DNA from: Pseudomonadota bacterium
GTDB lineage: Bacteria; BMS3Abin14
Assembly (NCBI GenBank): GCA_016937135.1
Contig: JAFGWO010000150.1
Span: 1-5,880, forward strand
Reading direction: 5' to 3'
Length of the DNA: 5,880 nucleotides
The notes beneath the pieces were generated by a model. The model worked only from the letters and a program-made list of their open reading frames with translations, did not search any database and was not told where the DNA came from. Positions 4,803 to 5,880 of this stretch are shown here, piece after piece. Position 1 is the stretch's first letter. Each line of letters starts with the position of its first letter. The translations under genes were made by a program, and so were the position numbers.

Positions 4803-5880
4803 AGGCGCAGGCTGATCTCATTTTCATGAAGAGGGCTTTGCGGCTGGCAGGGCGGGGGACAGGCCCGACCCACCCCAACCCCATGGTCGGTGCGGTGGTG
4901 GTTCGGGATGGGAAGATCATAGGGGAAGGCTGGCATCGGGGACCGGGCCGGCCCCACGCTGAAGTCGAAGCCCTCAGGGAAGCGGGTTCCGGCGCAAAAG
5001 GGGCGACCATGTTCGTCACTTTGGAGCCCTGCGACCACTACGGCCAGACCCCCCCCTGCACCGAGGCCATCCTCAAGGCAGGGATTTCCAGGGTAGTTGT
5101 GGCCTGCCAGGATCCCAACCCCATCGTGAACGGGAAGGGCATGCGGAGGCTGGAAGCAGGCGGGGTGGATGTGGCGACCGGGACGGGGAGGGCCGAGGCC
5201 CAAGAGTTAAACAGGGCCTTTTTCCATTTCATTCGCAGGAGGGAACCCTACGTGACCCTCAAGGTCGCTTCGACCCTTGACGGGCGGATCGCGGACGCCT
5301 CCGGGCGGTCCCGATGGATCACGGGAGACCAGGCGCGGAGGGAAGTCCACCGTCTTCGTTCCCAGGCTGATGCCGTTCTGGTAGGGTCCGGTACGGTTCT
5401 GTCCGACGATCCCATGCTCACCGTCCGCGGTCTGGGAAAATCTCCCAATCCTTTGAGGGTCGTCCTTGATCCGGAGATCAGAACGCCCGTTGAAGCCAGA
5501 ATCGTCCATTCTGCATCGGAAGGAAAAACAGTCCTTGTCACAGCCCCCGGGACCGATGAACGGAAAAGGGCGGTCCTTGAGGATAAAGGTGTTCGGCTCC
5601 TGACCCTTCCCCTCCGGGAGGGGAGGTTTTCCTGGGACGATCTGGGACCCGCCCTTCTTGAGCTGGGGGTTCTTCACCTCCTCGTGGAAGGCGGATCGGC
5701 GACCTCCACATGGTTCCTGGCCCAATCCGTCGTCAGGAGGATCGAATTTTTCCTTGCCATGAAATTCCTGGGGGCCGATGGCCTGGCGTCTATCGGCGCC
5801 CTGGGGGGTCGGAGTCTTGATGAGTCGCCTGAATTCAGGCTGTTGCGATGCCGGACCGTCGGGAAGGACGTACGGATCAC
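4799..5880 (+). CDS. ribD: Bifunctional riboflavin biosynthesis protein RibD (deaminase/reductase), 3' truncated
   Basis: RibD deaminates 2,5-diamino-6-ribosylamino-4(3H)-pyrimidinone 5'-phosphate and then reduces the ribose with NADPH, two early steps of riboflavin synthesis in the cytosol. The N-terminal deaminase domain (about 1-145) has HPNPMVGAVVV, then HAE with zinc ligand H53 and proton-shuttling E55, and CDHYGQTPPC with zinc ligands C78 and C87. The reductase domain starts near Y151 and has TLDGRIA, SRWITG, VGSGTVLSDDPMLTVR (D203, D204) and VEGGS (296-300). The frame is open for 360 codons to the right edge. As E. coli RibD has 367 residues, only a few codons are probably missing. I chose GTG at 4799, which overlaps the prfB TGA, because the conserved N-terminal segment precedes FMKRAL; the ATG at 4826 would remove it. 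The Shine-Dalgarno sequence is weak (GGCGAG, 4785-4790), so expression probably depends on coupling to prfB translation. Confidence 0.96.
   Translation, partial: MKAQADLIFMKRALRLAGRGTGPTHPNPMVGAVVVRDGKIIGEGWHRGPGRPHAEVEALREAGSGAKGATMFVTLEPCDHYGQTPPCTEAILKAGISRVVVACQDPNPIVNGKGMRRLEAGGVDVATGTGRAEAQELNRAFFHFIRRREPYVTLKVASTLDGRIADASGRSRWITGDQARREVHRLRSQADAVLVGSGTVLSDDPMLTVRGLGKSPNPLRVVLDPEIRTPVEARIVHSASEGKTVLVTAPGTDERKRAVLEDKGVRLLTLPLREGRFSWDDLGPALLELGVLHLLVEGGSATSTWFLAQSVVRRIEFFLAMKFLGADGLASIGALGGRSLDESPEFRLLRCRTVGKDVRI
5606..5630 (+). terminator. Terminator-like hairpin inside ribD
   Basis: CCTTCCCCTC... at 5606-5614 pairs with 5618-5626 (GAGGGGAGG), nine pairs including one G-T, around the loop CGG, and TTTT follows at 5627-5630. 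The shape is that of a short intrinsic terminator, but it lies within conserved-frame coding sequence (the LPLREGRF segment) and the T-run is short, so it may be chance. Confidence 0.25.

Noticed and set aside
4803..4825. FMN riboswitch upstream of ribD
   Set aside because: There is no room: ribD starts inside the prfB stop, and no RFN-like conserved structure is visible.
1..5880. CRISPR array, tRNA or rRNA gene, transposase or a novel defence system
   Set aside because: No spaced direct repeats, no cloverleaf or rRNA-like stretch, and every large segment is explained by a known housekeeping gene.

Overview
The window looks like a chromosomal housekeeping segment from a GC-rich Gram-negative bacterium. 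The best guess is a member of the Desulfobacterota (former Deltaproteobacteria). That guess rests on gene order: a 7TM-HD phosphodiesterase gene followed by ybeY, a corC-type gene, lnt and prfB, an arrangement I associate with Geobacter-like genomes. The presence of lnt implies an outer membrane with triacylated lipoproteins. All genes lie on the + strand.

Layout: 1-813 is the C-terminal cytosolic HD domain of a membrane HD phosphodiesterase, cut by the left edge. 716-1162 is ybeY (16S rRNA maturation endonuclease), overlapping the HD gene by 98 nt. 1182-2009 is a CorC/YbeX-type CBS-pair protein. 2036-3562 is lnt (apolipoprotein N-acyltransferase), preceded by a strong hairpin that separates a good Shine-Dalgarno sequence from the start codon. 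3520-3668 is a cluster of four inverted repeats that covers the last codons of lnt and most of the lnt-prfB gap. 3689-4802 is prfB (release factor 2), complete only when read through the classic +1 programmed frameshift at CTT TGA C. 4799-5880 is ribD (bifunctional riboflavin deaminase/reductase), starting at a GTG that overlaps the prfB stop and cut by the right edge a few codons before its probable end.

The first four genes form a tight presumed operon for nucleotide second-messenger turnover (or a related phosphodiesterase role), ribosome maturation, an ion- or ribosome-linked CBS protein, and lipoprotein maturation. prfB and ribD form a second, translationally coupled pair behind the repeat-rich gap. 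I see no RNA gene, CRISPR array, transposase or phage gene, and no wholly new system. The most useful points for a second look are the likely 1-nt frameshift at the end of the HD gene, the possible split ribosome-binding site of lnt, the composite inverted-repeat element, and an SPF-to-SPY change in the stop-codon recognition tripeptide of RF2.
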